From NCBI GenBank assembly GCA_944391745.1, contig CALXUS010000006.1, positions 1 to 64,000 of the forward strand: a stretch of 64,000 nt of DNA, read 5' to 3'. Each line of letters begins with the position of its first letter. Position 1 is the stretch's first letter. The position numbers were made by a program, and so were the translations under genes. The stretch comes from an uncultured Clostridia bacterium. Lineage in GTDB: Bacteria; Bacillota; Clostridia; TANB77; CAG-508. Below the pieces are notes generated by a model. It was not told the origin of the DNA, made no database searches, and saw only the letters and a list, made by a program, of their open reading frames with translations. Of the stretch, positions 16,590 to 25,811 are shown piece by piece.

Positions 16590-16979
16590 CTATTTTTCAT
16601 TATTATCTAATAAATATATTCCTATACAAAACATTCCTATTCCCAACATTATTAGTGATGAATTTATTTCTATTTTATCTAATATATTTAATACAACTAC
16701 CCCAATTCCCATTGCAATAGCTACTGCTTTTAAAATTAAATTAATTAAATCTTTTATTTTGTTATTAGAATAATCTTGTTTTTTAGCTTTTAAAAGTTCT
16801 TCAACTGAAACGTCTAGCACGTCTGCCAATTTAGATATTGTATTTATGTCTGGGCAAGATAAATCTCTTTCCCATTTTGAAACAGCTTTATCTGTAACAT
16901 TCATTTTTTCTGCTAGTTCACTTTGTGTCATTCCTTTCTGTTTTCTTAAATTTGCAATTGTTTCTCCTATGCTTTTCAT
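16590..16979 (-). CDS. XRE-family regulator with two membrane segments
   Basis: A 129-residue protein. Residues 5-60 are a Cro/C1-type HTH (IANLRKQKGMTQSELAEKM, then DKAVSKWERDLSCPDI), the common clostridial form. Residues 75-125 contain two hydrophobic segments, so the DNA-binding domain is tethered to the membrane. Such fusions are frequent in Firmicutes, and the signal sensed is usually unknown. GGAGGAAAAAT precedes the start. Confidence 0.85.
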   Translation of the reverse strand: MKSIGETIANLRKQKGMTQSELAEKMNVTDKAVSKWERDLSCPDINTISKLADVLDVSVEELLKAKKQDYSNNKIKDLINLILKAVAIAMGIGVVVLNILDKIEINSSLIMLGIGMFCIGIYLLDNNEK

Positions 16980-17032
16980 ATTTTTCCTCCTTATAAGTTA
17001 TATTTTTATTAAATTCTAATATTTTTCACAAA

Positions 17033-17082
17033 AAAAGTAAACCAATAATCGGTTTAGTTTACTCGACCATTGGTTTACTTTT
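17033..17082 (-). terminator. Long-stem terminator after nrdG
   Basis: AAAAGTAAACCAAT (17033-17046) and ATTGGTTTACTTTT (17069-17082) pair perfectly over 14 bp; the loop itself contains a third GTAAAC-related copy (GGTTTAGTTTAC). A T-run follows on the minus strand. Confidence 0.8.
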
Positions 17083-17085
17083 AGT

Positions 17086-17574
17086 TTATTTTATTTCGCA
17101 AATCTTTTTTTGTTTTTTACTTTCTTTAATATCTATAACTCTTTGATTTGAAGAACCTTTCCATTTTAAAGTTGGATCATGTAATTCATCTTGATATTGT
17201 CCATCTACTAGTACATCTATATAATTGAATACATCATTATCCTTTATATCTTCATATTTAAAGCCTGTCCATGCCCAAATATTTTTTTCTGGATATTTTT
17301 CTTTAAATGCTTTTGCAAGCTTTGTAGTTCCTCCTATATTGGTAGGGTGCATTGGCTCCCCACCTAATATAGATAGTCCTTTTACTTCTGGTTTATTGCT
17401 TAATTCTAATACTTTATTTATAGTATCATCCGTAAACTCTTGTCCACCTTCAAAGTCCCATGTTTCTTGATTAAAACAATTTTTACAATGGAAACTACAT
17501 CCTTGCATAAATATTGATACTCTTACTCCTGGTCCATTTGATATATCCATTTTTCTGATTAAATTGTATCTCAT
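17086..17574 (-). CDS. nrdG: Anaerobic ribonucleotide reductase activating protein
   Basis: A 162-residue radical-SAM activase. The cluster motif is CSFHCKNCFNQETW (CxxxCxxC) at about residues 26-38, followed by GLSILGGEPM (the SAM-contacting GGE). It loads the glycyl radical onto NrdD using SAM and a 4Fe-4S cluster. The length is standard. The gene starts 65 bp after nrdD ends, with AAGGGGCG before the ATG, so the two form one operon. A strong terminator follows. Confidence 0.93.
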   Translation of the reverse strand: MRYNLIRKMDISNGPGVRVSIFMQGCSFHCKNCFNQETWDFEGGQEFTDDTINKVLELSNKPEVKGLSILGGEPMHPTNIGGTTKLAKAFKEKYPEKNIWAWTGFKYEDIKDNDVFNYIDVLVDGQYQDELHDPTLKWKGSSNQRVIDIKESKKQKKICEIK

Positions 17575-17639
17575 TTATTTCGCCCCTTTTGCCTTGTTAA
17601 TTTTTTATAGTTATTTCATTTCTATATATCTTATATTTC

Positions 17640-19829
17640 TTACGCATTCTTATTATCTAAGTGTAATACTCTTTCTTTTATTTCTTGAGTTCTTCCTTTA
17701 TTCCAGAAGTTTGTTCCTATATATCCGCAAGTACGTCTTGCTACATTTAATGTATTGTGGTCTCTGTTTCCACAGTTTGGGCAATACCATTCTAAGTTGT
17801 CATCTATTAGAATTTCTCCTGTGTAGCCACATTTTTGACAATAATCTGATTTTGTATTTAATTCTGCGTACATAATGTTATCATAAATGAATTGAATAAC
17901 TTCAAGAACTGCTTCAATATTATTTTGTAAGTTTGGTGTTTCAATATATGAGATTGCTCCACCAGGACTTAATCTTTGGAATTCACTTTCTAATTTTAAT
18001 TTAGAAAATGCATCTATTTCTTCAAATACTGGAACATGGTATGAATTTGTTACATAGCCTCTATCTGTTATTCCTTTTATTGTTCCAAATCTTTCTTTTA
18101 AGCATTTTGCAAATTTATATGTTGTAGATTCTATTGGTGAACCATAAACTGAATAGTCTATATCTTCTTCAGCTTTCCATTTTGCTGTTGCATCATTTAA
18201 ATGTTGCATTACTTTTAGTCCAAACTCTTTTCCTGGACCATTATCTGTATGTGAATGTCCTGTCATTACTTTTACACATTCATAAAGGCCAGCATATCCT
18301 AATGATATTGTTGAATATCCGTGATGTAATAATTCATGTATTGATTCGCCTTTCTTTAATCTAGCTAAAGCACCATGTTGCCATAGTATAGGAGCTACAT
18401 CACTTGTAGCATTACTTAATCTCTTATGTCTTATTTGTAATGCTCTATGGCATAGTTCTAGTCTTTCGTCAAAGATTTTCCAAAATTTATCCATATCTCC
18501 ATCTGCTGAAAGTGCAACATCTGGTAAGTTAATTGTTACAACCCCTTGATTGAATCTTCCATAATATTTGCCTTTTCCTTCAACATAGTTTTTAGCATTT
18601 GCAATATTTCCTAAATGCATTGTTCTATCTGGTGTTAAGAATGATCTACATCCCATGCATGGATAACAATCGCCTTGTCCCATTTCATTTATTTTATTTT
18701 CTTTCATTACTTTTTCAGAAATATAATCAGGAACCATTCTTTTTGCTGTACATTCTGCTGCTAATTTTGTTAAATACCAGTATTTTGTTCCTTCACGAAT
18801 GTTATCTTCTTCTAGAACGTATAATAGCTTTGGGAATGCTGGTGTTATATATACACCTTTTTCATTTTTGAATCCTAATATTCTTTGTTTTAGGAATTCT
18901 TCGATAATCATTGCAAGTTCATCTTTGTATTCATCTGTTTCACCTAAGTACATGCATACTGATAGAAATGGCGCTTGTCCATTTGTATTTGTCATAGAAT
19001 TTACTTGGTAATTGAATGTTTGAACACCATCTTCTACTTCTTTTTTAGTATCTTGCATTGCAAATTTTTCACAATCTTTTTTACTTAAGTTTCTGGCTTG
19101 GTATTTTTTCAAATATTTTTCATAGCTTAATCTAACAAATGGTGCTAGATGTGTAAGTGAAACTGTTGCTCCACCATAGCTTGATGATGTAACTGCTAGT
19201 ATTATTTGAGTAGCAATTGTTGCAGCAGTAATAAATCTATGAGGTTTTTCTATCATTACACCATTTATAACCGTACCATTTTGTAACATATCATCTAAGT
19301 TAATTAATTCGCAGTTATGCAAAGCATTTTGTGCAAAGTAGTCTGCATCATGAAAGTGAATTATTCCTTTGTCATGTGCCTCTACTATGTCTTCTGGAAG
19401 TAAAAATCTTCTTGTTATATCTGTACTTGTTATACCTGCTAGATAATCTCTTTGCGTTGTTACAACTTCAGCATTTTTGTTAGAGTTTTCACTATTCCAG
19501 TATTCGTTTTCGCCTTCAATTAATTCTTTGATTGACTTATCTGTTGTGTTAGCTTTTCTAACTAATTCTCTAGTATATCTGTATGTAATATATTTTTTAG
19601 CTAAAGGATATTTTCCAAATTCCATAAGTTTTTCTTCAATTATGTCTTGTATATCTTCAACTAATATTCTCTTTTTATTTAATTCTTCAATATATTTTAT
19701 TATTTCATCAATTTGCTCTTTTGATACTTTTTCTTTTCCTTTTACTTCGTTATTTGCTTTCCCTATAGCTATTCTTATTTTTTGTGGATCATAATCTACA
19801 ATGTGTCCATCCCTTTTTACTATTTTCAT
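17640..19829 (-). CDS. nrdD: Anaerobic (class III) ribonucleoside-triphosphate reductase
   Basis: A 729-residue enzyme that reduces ribonucleotides to deoxyribonucleotides under anaerobic conditions. The N-terminal ~90 residues form an ATP-cone (VKRDGHIVDYDPQKIRIAI). The C-terminus has a zinc ribbon (CQKCGYTG, then CPNCGNRD) and the glycyl-radical loop RRTCGYIGTNFW. The catalytic barrel motifs are visible, including GQGDCYPCMGCRSFL. The length matches the family. GGGAGG lies upstream of the ATG. A large dyad at 19850-19887 sits in its leader and may control it. No aerobic reductase is present in the window. Confidence 0.95.
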   Translation of the reverse strand: MKIVKRDGHIVDYDPQKIRIAIGKANNEVKGKEKVSKEQIDEIIKYIEELNKKRILVEDIQDIIEEKLMEFGKYPLAKKYITYRYTRELVRKANTTDKSIKELIEGENEYWNSENSNKNAEVVTTQRDYLAGITSTDITRRFLLPEDIVEAHDKGIIHFHDADYFAQNALHNCELINLDDMLQNGTVINGVMIEKPHRFITAATIATQIILAVTSSSYGGATVSLTHLAPFVRLSYEKYLKKYQARNLSKKDCEKFAMQDTKKEVEDGVQTFNYQVNSMTNTNGQAPFLSVCMYLGETDEYKDELAMIIEEFLKQRILGFKNEKGVYITPAFPKLLYVLEEDNIREGTKYWYLTKLAAECTAKRMVPDYISEKVMKENKINEMGQGDCYPCMGCRSFLTPDRTMHLGNIANAKNYVEGKGKYYGRFNQGVVTINLPDVALSADGDMDKFWKIFDERLELCHRALQIRHKRLSNATSDVAPILWQHGALARLKKGESIHELLHHGYSTISLGYAGLYECVKVMTGHSHTDNGPGKEFGLKVMQHLNDATAKWKAEEDIDYSVYGSPIESTTYKFAKCLKERFGTIKGITDRGYVTNSYHVPVFEEIDAFSKLKLESEFQRLSPGGAISYIETPNLQNNIEAVLEVIQFIYDNIMYAELNTKSDYCQKCGYTGEILIDDNLEWYCPNCGNRDHNTLNVARRTCGYIGTNFWNKGRTQEIKERVLHLDNKNA

Positions 19830-19849
19830 TTTTGGTTCCTCCCTTGTCT

Positions 19850-19887
19850 CTTGATTTATTGATATATTTTATATCAATAAACTCAAG
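19850..19887. promoter_or_regulatory. Large dyad (operator or leader hairpin) before nrdD
   Basis: TTATTGATATA (19856-19866) and TATATCAATAA (19870-19880) are perfect inverted arms around TTT. The symmetry extends further through CTTGA (19850-19854) and TCAAG (19883-19887) with a single bulged C, giving a 17-bp stem. It lies 21-58 nt upstream of the nrdD start codon. The half-site TTGATATA resembles Crp/Fnr-type half-sites, and the Crp/Fnr-family gene at 20153 points away from it. The rest of 19830-20152 shows no ORF. Confidence 0.6.
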
Positions 19888-20152
19888 AATATAAAAGTTG
19901 CACTTGCACCTTTTTTATTTTTGTGTTAATATTATTTTAGAATCACATATATTGGATGTATCACTACTCTATGGCGGTTTATATCCATTTAAATTTTTTA
20001 TAAAAAATAACTTTTAAGGCTAGCGATTATGTATATCATGATTTTTTTGTTTATTTACTCAGGTTATTTTTTAATACATTTTTCTACAAATTTTTTATTA
20101 CATTTTTGTTAAAAATAGATTTCACAAATAATTTTTAAGGAGGTTATAATTC

Positions 20153-20803
20153 TTGAAAAGTCCATTTGAAAGTTTATCTAAAGTTCAAATTGAAAAATTA
20201 TATAGTTTATTAGGAGTTCATATTTATACTTTTTTAAAAAATGAAGAAATATTACCCACAATAAAGAGTGAAAATATTTTTGCAATTATTTTAGAGGGTT
20301 CCGCGCAAATAGTAAATAATGATTATAATGGTAATGAAATTTTGATGGAAAATCTAACTAAAAATAGTGTTTTTGGAACAAATATTTCTGCTACAAATAA
20401 TGAAGATTGTAATATAATTGCAAAAGAAAATAGTAAGGTTTTAGTAATTGACTATAACAAGTTAATGAATCCGGAAAATCTTAAATATAAATATTTTAAT
20501 ATTTTTTTTAGTAATTTATTTGATATTATAAACTCTAAATATAAAGAAACTAATGAAAGAGTTAAAATTTTAGAAAAAAAACAAATTCGTGATAAATTGC
20601 TTCAATATTTTGATATTGAATATAGTAAGAGTCGTTTAAATTATTTTTATTTGCCTTTTTCTTTTAAAGAATTAGCTGACTACCTTGCAGTAAATAGATC
20701 AGCAATGTTTAGAGAACTTAAAAGTTTAAAAGATGAGCATTTTATTGAGATTCATGGGAGGAAAATTATTTTATTGCAAGCTAAAAGTATTAATTTAATA
20801 TAA
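20153..20803 (+). CDS. Crp/Fnr-family transcriptional regulator
   Basis: A 216-residue regulator. Residues 10-115 form the cyclic-nucleotide-binding-like beta-roll (FLKNEEILPTIKSENIFAIILEGSAQIV), residues 120-140 the long dimer helix, and residues 155-210 a winged HTH (FSFKELADYLAVNRSAMFRELKSLK). The N-terminal cysteine cluster of oxygen-sensing Fnr is missing, so the effector is unknown. The start is TTG at 20153, behind AAGGAGGTTATAATTC. Its position divergent from nrdD suggests it may regulate that operon, with the dyad at 19850-19887 as candidate site. Confidence 0.85.
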   Translation: MKSPFESLSKVQIEKLYSLLGVHIYTFLKNEEILPTIKSENIFAIILEGSAQIVNNDYNGNEILMENLTKNSVFGTNISATNNEDCNIIAKENSKVLVIDYNKLMNPENLKYKYFNIFFSNLFDIINSKYKETNERVKILEKKQIRDKLLQYFDIEYSKSRLNYFYLPFSFKELADYLAVNRSAMFRELKSLKDEHFIEIHGRKIILLQAKSINLI

Positions 20804-20811
20804 ATACAAAA

Positions 20812-20847
20812 AATCACCTGGCAGATTTTGTAATTCTGCTGGTGATT
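20812..20847. terminator. Bidirectional terminator
   Basis: AATCACCTGGCAGA and TTCTGCTGGTGATT pair with one bulge, between the regulator gene and the convergent metallopeptidase-like gene. Confidence 0.75.
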
Positions 20848-20848
20848 A

Positions 20849-22211
20849 TTATCTACTTTCTTCATTTTGTTCTTTTTCTTGTATTCTCTTAAACTCTTGT
20901 AGTATTTTATTGTCTTTAAAATATTGAGATTTTTCATTTATATTTGTAAGTCTATACCTATTTAATTGATATAGATTATCTTTATTTATTAAAAAATATG
21001 CTCCTAAATCTCTTACTAAAAAGCGTTTTGCCCCTTCTTTTCCAAATATCATTTCTAAGTTCTTTTTATCTTCATTAAATTCATAGCTTAATAATACTTC
21101 TTTATCTTTTCCTTCTTTTTCATTCAAATACAAGAAAGTTTTCATCCATGATTGAAAATCTCGATATCCACTTACTATTTTTACAGGATATGATGCATTA
21201 ATGTCCTCTCCTCTTATTTTAATTTTTTTGTGCTTTTTTAAATAATGATTTAGCACTTCTTGTGCAAAAATATCTTGAGTTCCTTCTTCTATTTTTTTAT
21301 TTAAAAATATTATTCTGCCTACATTATATCCACTTATTGCATGCCCATATTCATGTAAAATTACTTGAATTATATTTAATGGATTTTTACGATTAATTTT
21401 TTTTACAATAATCGTATTTAAACTTGGTATGCAAGCACCTATTGAACTTTCTCTTCTATCATAAATAACATCGGTAGTTCTAAATACTGAATATAATCGC
21501 TCATGTTCTTTTTCGTCGAAATTTTCTTTCAAATTATCCTTACAGAATTCCCAAATCATCTTTTGAGCAAGCTTTACTTCTGGAGCTATTCCCTTAGAAA
21601 TATTATTTTTTATTGATGATATTATTTTCCACCTATTTTCTGTTTGAAATGTTTCTGAATCTAAAAAGGTTAATTTTATATATTGGTTTTCCAATGATAA
21701 TATTAATTTCATTTTTTTCTTCTTCATTTGTACATTGATTTATTTCCTGCCTAATTTTACTATATAGCTCTATCTCATCTATTAGCTGTTCTACTAATTC
21801 TTTTGACGATAATCGACCTTTTATAGTTTTCCCTATTTTATTAAAAAATCTAATAGCTGCTTTCTCATTCTCCTTGTTATCAAATACTATAGCCATTAAT
21901 ATCATTCTTTTTAAATAATTGTCGTTTATTTTTAGAAAAACATCAATTCTAATAACTTTTGATTTCATTACCAAGACAGCTATATCCTCAAAATTTTCTA
22001 ATGACATTGCAAAATCCATTAAATCGTCTTCATATTGTTCTTTATTATTTTTCTTTTTATCTTTTACCCCTGATTTAAAGCTTTTTATTACTTCATCCAT
22101 TAATAGGTATTTATCTTCCCCATTGTTATTTATATAATCTATTAAATCTTTTGAGGTTTCGAAATCAGTTATTTTCTTGTTTTGTTTAGCTCTGTTCTCG
22201 TTTAATATCAT
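20849..22211 (-). pseudogene. HExxH metallopeptidase-like gene, frameshifted
   Basis: Two overlapping frames together match the intact paralogue at 22817-24256 end to end. The first (22211 to about 21715) holds the helical N-terminal part (KYLLMDEVIKSF and so on). The second (to 20849) holds the catalytic part with HEYGHAISG and EEGTQDIFAQEVLNHYLKKH. The frames meet at a run of seven A (21712-21718); one fewer A restores a gap-free alignment (KLILSLENQYIKL against NFLMSIDNDFIKE in the paralogue). HEYGH plus a downstream Glu suggests a zinc peptidase. The start at 22211 has AAGGATG; the 49-bp overlap with the exonuclease gene is avoided by this choice. Confidence 0.8.
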
Positions 22212-22240
22212 CTCTACATCCTTCAAAATTATTTGAATAT

Positions 22241-22795
22241 TTAAAATAATTTTTCTAATTCTATATAAACTTGATTGGTCAACACGCAATCATTTAGTGC
22301 CCTATGCTCATTTCTTTTTGTTAAGTTAAAATAATCAATTAATGTATCTAATTTATGATGTTTTAAATTAGGTAGTACCTTTCTAGAAATTCTTAATGTA
22401 TCAACAAAATCATTTGTTAAATACTCGTTAATATTTTCTTTCATATTGTCATATATAAAATTAATGTCAAAATTTACATTATGACCTACTATAATGTCAT
22501 TCTCTAAGAAGTCTTTAAAATTATATAATACTTCTGTTAGTTCTTTTCCTTCTCTTAAAACCATTTCATTTGTTATTCCAGTAAGTTGAGTTGTAAAATA
22601 TCCTATGTCTTCTCTTGTTTTTATTAATTGTGAAAATGTATCCACCTCTTTTTTATCTCTTACTTTTATCGCACTTATTTCTAAAATTTCTCCATTAAAG
22701 CTGTCCAAACTTGTAGTTTCTATATCTAGTACTGTGTAATTATTTAATTTTTTTATTAAACTCTGACCTTTATATATTCTTGTATTTTTGTACAT
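22241..22795 (-). CDS. DEDDh-family 3'-5' exonuclease (DnaQ-like)
   Basis: A 184-residue exonuclease of the PolC/DnaQ proofreading superfamily. Exo I is VLDIETTSLD (DxE), Exo II lies in IVGHNVNFDINFI, and Exo III is HRALNDCVLT (HxxxxD), so all DEDDh residues are present. LTGITNEMV is the usual connecting block. It lacks a polymerase domain, so it is a stand-alone exonuclease. The ATG at 22795 is preferred because GGAG lies just upstream; an ATG at 22807 has no ribosome site. It is placed between two paralogous HExxH genes on the same strand, with gaps of about 20-30 bp, so the three form one operon. Confidence 0.85.
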   Translation of the reverse strand: MYKNTRIYKGQSLIKKLNNYTVLDIETTSLDSFNGEILEISAIKVRDKKEVDTFSQLIKTREDIGYFTTQLTGITNEMVLREGKELTEVLYNFKDFLENDIIVGHNVNFDINFIYDNMKENINEYLTNDFVDTLRISRKVLPNLKHHKLDTLIDYFNLTKRNEHRALNDCVLTNQVYIELEKLF

Positions 22796-22816
22796 ATTTT
22801 TCTCCATCTTTCAAAT

Positions 22817-24256
22817 TTATAATTCCGGTCCATCCTCATTAGGTATCTTTTCTTTTTCAAATCTCTTTAATATGCTATTATCAGCATAATATTTTGATTT
22901 TTTATTTATTTTTCTAAATTTTTCTTTATTTGCTTCATATATTTCATCTTCTTCTAAATATCTATAGGCAATTACTCCATTAATTGAATAAGATTTTATT
23001 TTGTCTTTTCCTAATGTCATTTCTATAGTCTCTCTATCTTTTCCCAATTCATAATCTAGTAGTACTTCAATATCTTTTCCATTATCTTCTTGTAAATACA
23101 TAAAAGTTTTCATCCATGATTCATAATCCATATAAGCATTTCTTATTATTATCGGGTAATTGGGTTTGATTTTTTTACCTTCTATGATTATATTTCCATG
23201 CTTTTTTATATAATGATTTAAGACTTCTTGTGCAAAAATATTTTGCGTTCCTTCTTCCATTTCATGCTTGCGAAAGCCTCTTTCAGTCGTTTTTAATCCT
23301 CTAATAATATGTCCGTATTCATGTAACAATACTTGTATTCTAAAGACTACATCTATTGGATTAGCATTATTAATTTCAATTTCTAAGTAATCGGGTCTTG
23401 CACACCCGATGTGATTATAATTTTCATCAAATATAACATCTGTTGCTTTAAATGCCATAAAAACTCTTTCTATGTCTTTATTTGTAATACCACAATTTAA
23501 ATTATCTTCTAAAAATTCAAAAATCATTTTTTGAGATAATTTGACCTCTGGTTTAATCTCTGGTGAAATTTTATTTTTTATCGATTTTATTATCCTTAGT
23601 CTATTTTCTTTTTGTTTAATTTCATAATCTAATAAACTTTCTTTAATAAAATCGTTATCTATTGACATTAAGAAATTAGTTTTTTCTTCTTCCGATGGAA
23701 GATTAGCTACTATTTCTTTTATTTTTACGTATTCGTGAACTTGTTCAATTAATAAATCTTTAATTTCGTTACTATTTATCTTTTTATTTTTACCTTTAAT
23801 TTTTCCTACTTTCCTAAGAAATAGAGCAGCATTATTATCGTATAATTCATTTTTAGTAGAATATATAGCTAATATCATTATTCTATTCAAAAAATCATCT
23901 TTAAAAAATGTAAAAATATCATTTCTGCAAAATCCTAATTTTATTATGAATATTGCTAAATCATCATGCCTTTTTAATTTTTCAGCTATATCACTTAGTC
24001 CATCTTTGTATTTTTCATTATCCCTATAATTTTCGCCTTCACTTTCATATTTTTTATCAAAAATTTTTATTATTGCATCCATTACTAGGTATTTATTTTT
24101 TCCATTTGCATTAATATATTTTATACATTTATTTATAGTGCTTTTTTCAAATACAAATTTATGTCTTTCTTCTTTTGGTACTTTATCAAGATAATCTAAA
24201 TCTATGTCTATTTTTTCATCTGTACGTGAATTATTTTTACTTATATTTATCTCCAT
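22817..24256 (-). CDS. HExxH putative zinc metallopeptidase with helical N-terminal domain
   Basis: A 479-residue protein. Residues 1-200 are mostly helical and charged with no family I recognise. Residues 230-430 carry the catalytic core HEYGH at 312-316, followed about 20 residues later by EEGTQNIFAQEVLNHYIKKH, where a Glu may be the third zinc ligand (gluzincin-like). ESWMKTFMYL further down is conserved in the paralogue. No signal peptide or membrane segment, so it acts in the cytoplasm. The start has GAGGTAAAAGAT. A frameshifted sister gene lies two genes downstream. ImmA/IrrE-type proteases are one possibility but the length and flanks differ. Confidence 0.65.
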   Translation of the reverse strand: MEINISKNNSRTDEKIDIDLDYLDKVPKEERHKFVFEKSTINKCIKYINANGKNKYLVMDAIIKIFDKKYESEGENYRDNEKYKDGLSDIAEKLKRHDDLAIFIIKLGFCRNDIFTFFKDDFLNRIMILAIYSTKNELYDNNAALFLRKVGKIKGKNKKINSNEIKDLLIEQVHEYVKIKEIVANLPSEEEKTNFLMSIDNDFIKESLLDYEIKQKENRLRIIKSIKNKISPEIKPEVKLSQKMIFEFLEDNLNCGITNKDIERVFMAFKATDVIFDENYNHIGCARPDYLEIEINNANPIDVVFRIQVLLHEYGHIIRGLKTTERGFRKHEMEEGTQNIFAQEVLNHYIKKHGNIIIEGKKIKPNYPIIIRNAYMDYESWMKTFMYLQEDNGKDIEVLLDYELGKDRETIEMTLGKDKIKSYSINGVIAYRYLEEDEIYEANKEKFRKINKKSKYYADNSILKRFEKEKIPNEDGPEL

Positions 24257-24387
24257 ATCTTTTACCTCGGAAAAATTACTTATAATATAATATCACATTT
24301 TTTGTTGAAAATAAAGGGTTTTGAGGACATTAGGCATTGATTTATTTAAAATCTTATGATATAAAATATAATTGGAGGTAAAATATT

Positions 24388-24807
24388 ATGGAATATAGAA
24401 GATTTAATAATACAATTGTTGCAAGAATTGATAAGGGTGAAGAAATATTATCTCAAATAAAAGAAATTGCTTTGAAAGAAAATATTAAACTTGCTAATGT
24501 AAATGCATTAGGTGCTACTAATGACTTCGTAGTTGGCGTATTTAAGACAGCCGAAAAGAAATATTATTCAAATGAATTTAAAGGTGATTTTGAAATAGTT
24601 TCATTAACTGGAACAATCAATACAATGAATGGAGAATTTTATACACATATACACTTTAGTGCCGGAAATGACAAAGGCGAAGTCTTTGGCGGTCATTTAA
24701 ATACGGCGATTGTAAGTGCTACTTGTGAAATGATTATAAATATTATTGATGGATCAGTAGATAGATATGCTGATGAAGAAATTGGATTAAATTTATTTAA
24801 ATTTTAA
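24388..24807 (+). CDS. PPC/DUF296-domain protein
   Basis: A 139-residue single-domain protein matching the bacterial PPC (DUF296) family: it begins with RIDKGEEILSQIKEIA, and has VNALGATNDFVVG, SLTGTINTMNGEFYTHIHFS and GEVFGGHL, the family's conserved core with paired His in THIH. In plants the domain occurs in AT-hook DNA-binding proteins; bacterial stand-alone versions are of unknown function and form trimers. The start follows TTGGAGGTAAAATATT. It is 31 bp upstream of the Dabb gene. Confidence 0.88.
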   Translation: MEYRRFNNTIVARIDKGEEILSQIKEIALKENIKLANVNALGATNDFVVGVFKTAEKKYYSNEFKGDFEIVSLTGTINTMNGEFYTHIHFSAGNDKGEVFGGHLNTAIVSATCEMIINIIDGSVDRYADEEIGLNLFKF

Positions 24808-24838
24808 TTTTATTTTGTTTGGAAAGGTTGTGATTTAA

Positions 24839-25123
24839 ATGATTAAGCATATTGTAATGTGGAAATTTAAGGAAGGTCATGAAGAAGAAATGAACAAGTT
24901 TCTATCTGATTTAATGAGCTTAAAGGATAAAATTGATGTTATAAGAAGTATGCAAGTCGGCGTTAATATAAATAAGAATAGTGAATTTAATGCTGTTTTA
25001 ATATCTGAATTTGATAATCTTGATGATTTAAAAGCATATAAGGAAAATCCTGAACATGTAAAAGTATCTAACTTTTGTAAATCTATAAGAGAAAAAAGAG
25101 AAGCTATAGATTTTGAAGAGTAA
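24839..25123 (+). CDS. Dabb-family (stress-responsive A/B barrel) protein
   Basis: A 94-residue protein with the ferredoxin-like Dabb core: it opens with IKHIVMWKFKEGH, has LISEFDNLDDLKAYKENPEHVK in the middle, and ends with the usual helix. These proteins form dimers and occur as small enzymes or stress proteins; the ligand here is unknown. The ribosome site is GGAAAGG. Probably co-transcribed with the PPC gene. Confidence 0.85.
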   Translation: MIKHIVMWKFKEGHEEEMNKFLSDLMSLKDKIDVIRSMQVGVNINKNSEFNAVLISEFDNLDDLKAYKENPEHVKVSNFCKSIREKREAIDFEE

Positions 25124-25165
25124 TCAATTATATATAATATTATTTTCAATAAGTTTTGATTTATA

Positions 25166-25194
25166 TTGAAATTTTTAATGTTTATGCTTATAAT
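25166..25194 (+). promoter_or_regulatory. Promoter placing a start site at the pentapeptide-protein ATG
   Basis: TTGAAA (25166-25171), 17 nt, TATAAT (25189-25194). The ATG of the next gene starts at 25201, 7 nt after the -10 box, so the transcript is expected to begin at or next to the start codon. Confidence 0.7.
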
Positions 25195-25200
25195 TTTCTT

Positions 25201-25806
25201 ATGGAAAATTTAGATATTAATTTTATAAATGATAATATAAGAAACGAAGAAGATATTAAAAATTGTACTTTTGACTCTATTAATGGAATTATTGATAATT
25301 CAAATGAAATAGAGTTTAAAAATTGTACTTTCTTAAGATCTTCTTTTGTTATGAGTAATTTAGAATTTTTTTCTTTTACAAATTGTGTATTTGAAAATAC
25401 CGATTTATCTAATTGTAAATTCGACAATTCCTCTTTTGTAAAAGTGAAATTTAAAAATTGCAAATTACTTGGTTGTTCTTTACTTGAATCTAGCTTTTTA
25501 TCTTGCAGCTTCGAAAGTTGTATATTTGATTATGCAAATTTTGATAGTTCTAGCCTGAAAGATTTTTCTATTACTGAATCTTCAGTTAAAAACGTAAATT
25601 TTAATAATTGCAAACTTTCTCGCTTTTCAGTAAAAGATTCCTCTATGATTCTTTCATCACTTATAAATGTCAATTTAAATAATATTGACTTTTCAAGTAA
25701 TGATATTTCTGGAATAATTGTAGATAAGAATAACTTAAATGGTTTAATTGTAAGCACAGAGCAAGCTTTAGATTTGTCTAAGTTACTTGGAATTGTAATC
25801 AAATAG
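25201..25806 (+). CDS. Pentapeptide-like repeat protein
   Basis: A 201-residue protein of about 20 degenerate five-residue units with the pattern A/N/C-(D/N)-(L/F)-x-x, for example LSNCKFDNSSF, KFKNCKLLGCSLLE and FNNCKLSRF. This predicts a right-handed quadrilateral beta-helix. Asn and Cys dominate the outward turn positions, and Ser/Thr/Phe/Leu the interior. No signal peptide. Some pentapeptide proteins mimic DNA and protect gyrase, but nothing here proves that role. There is no Shine-Dalgarno sequence before the ATG at 25201; an in-frame TTG at 25156 also lacks one. See the promoter entry for a leaderless model. Confidence 0.75.
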   Translation: MENLDINFINDNIRNEEDIKNCTFDSINGIIDNSNEIEFKNCTFLRSSFVMSNLEFFSFTNCVFENTDLSNCKFDNSSFVKVKFKNCKLLGCSLLESSFLSCSFESCIFDYANFDSSSLKDFSITESSVKNVNFNNCKLSRFSVKDSSMILSSLINVNLNNIDFSSNDISGIIVDKNNLNGLIVSTEQALDLSKLLGIVIK

Positions 25807-25811
25807 TTTTA

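Noticed and set aside
19915..20000. NrdR boxes upstream of nrdD (CACATATATTGGATG region)
   Set aside because: The sequence does not fit the 16-bp NrdR consensus well and there is no second box at the usual spacing.
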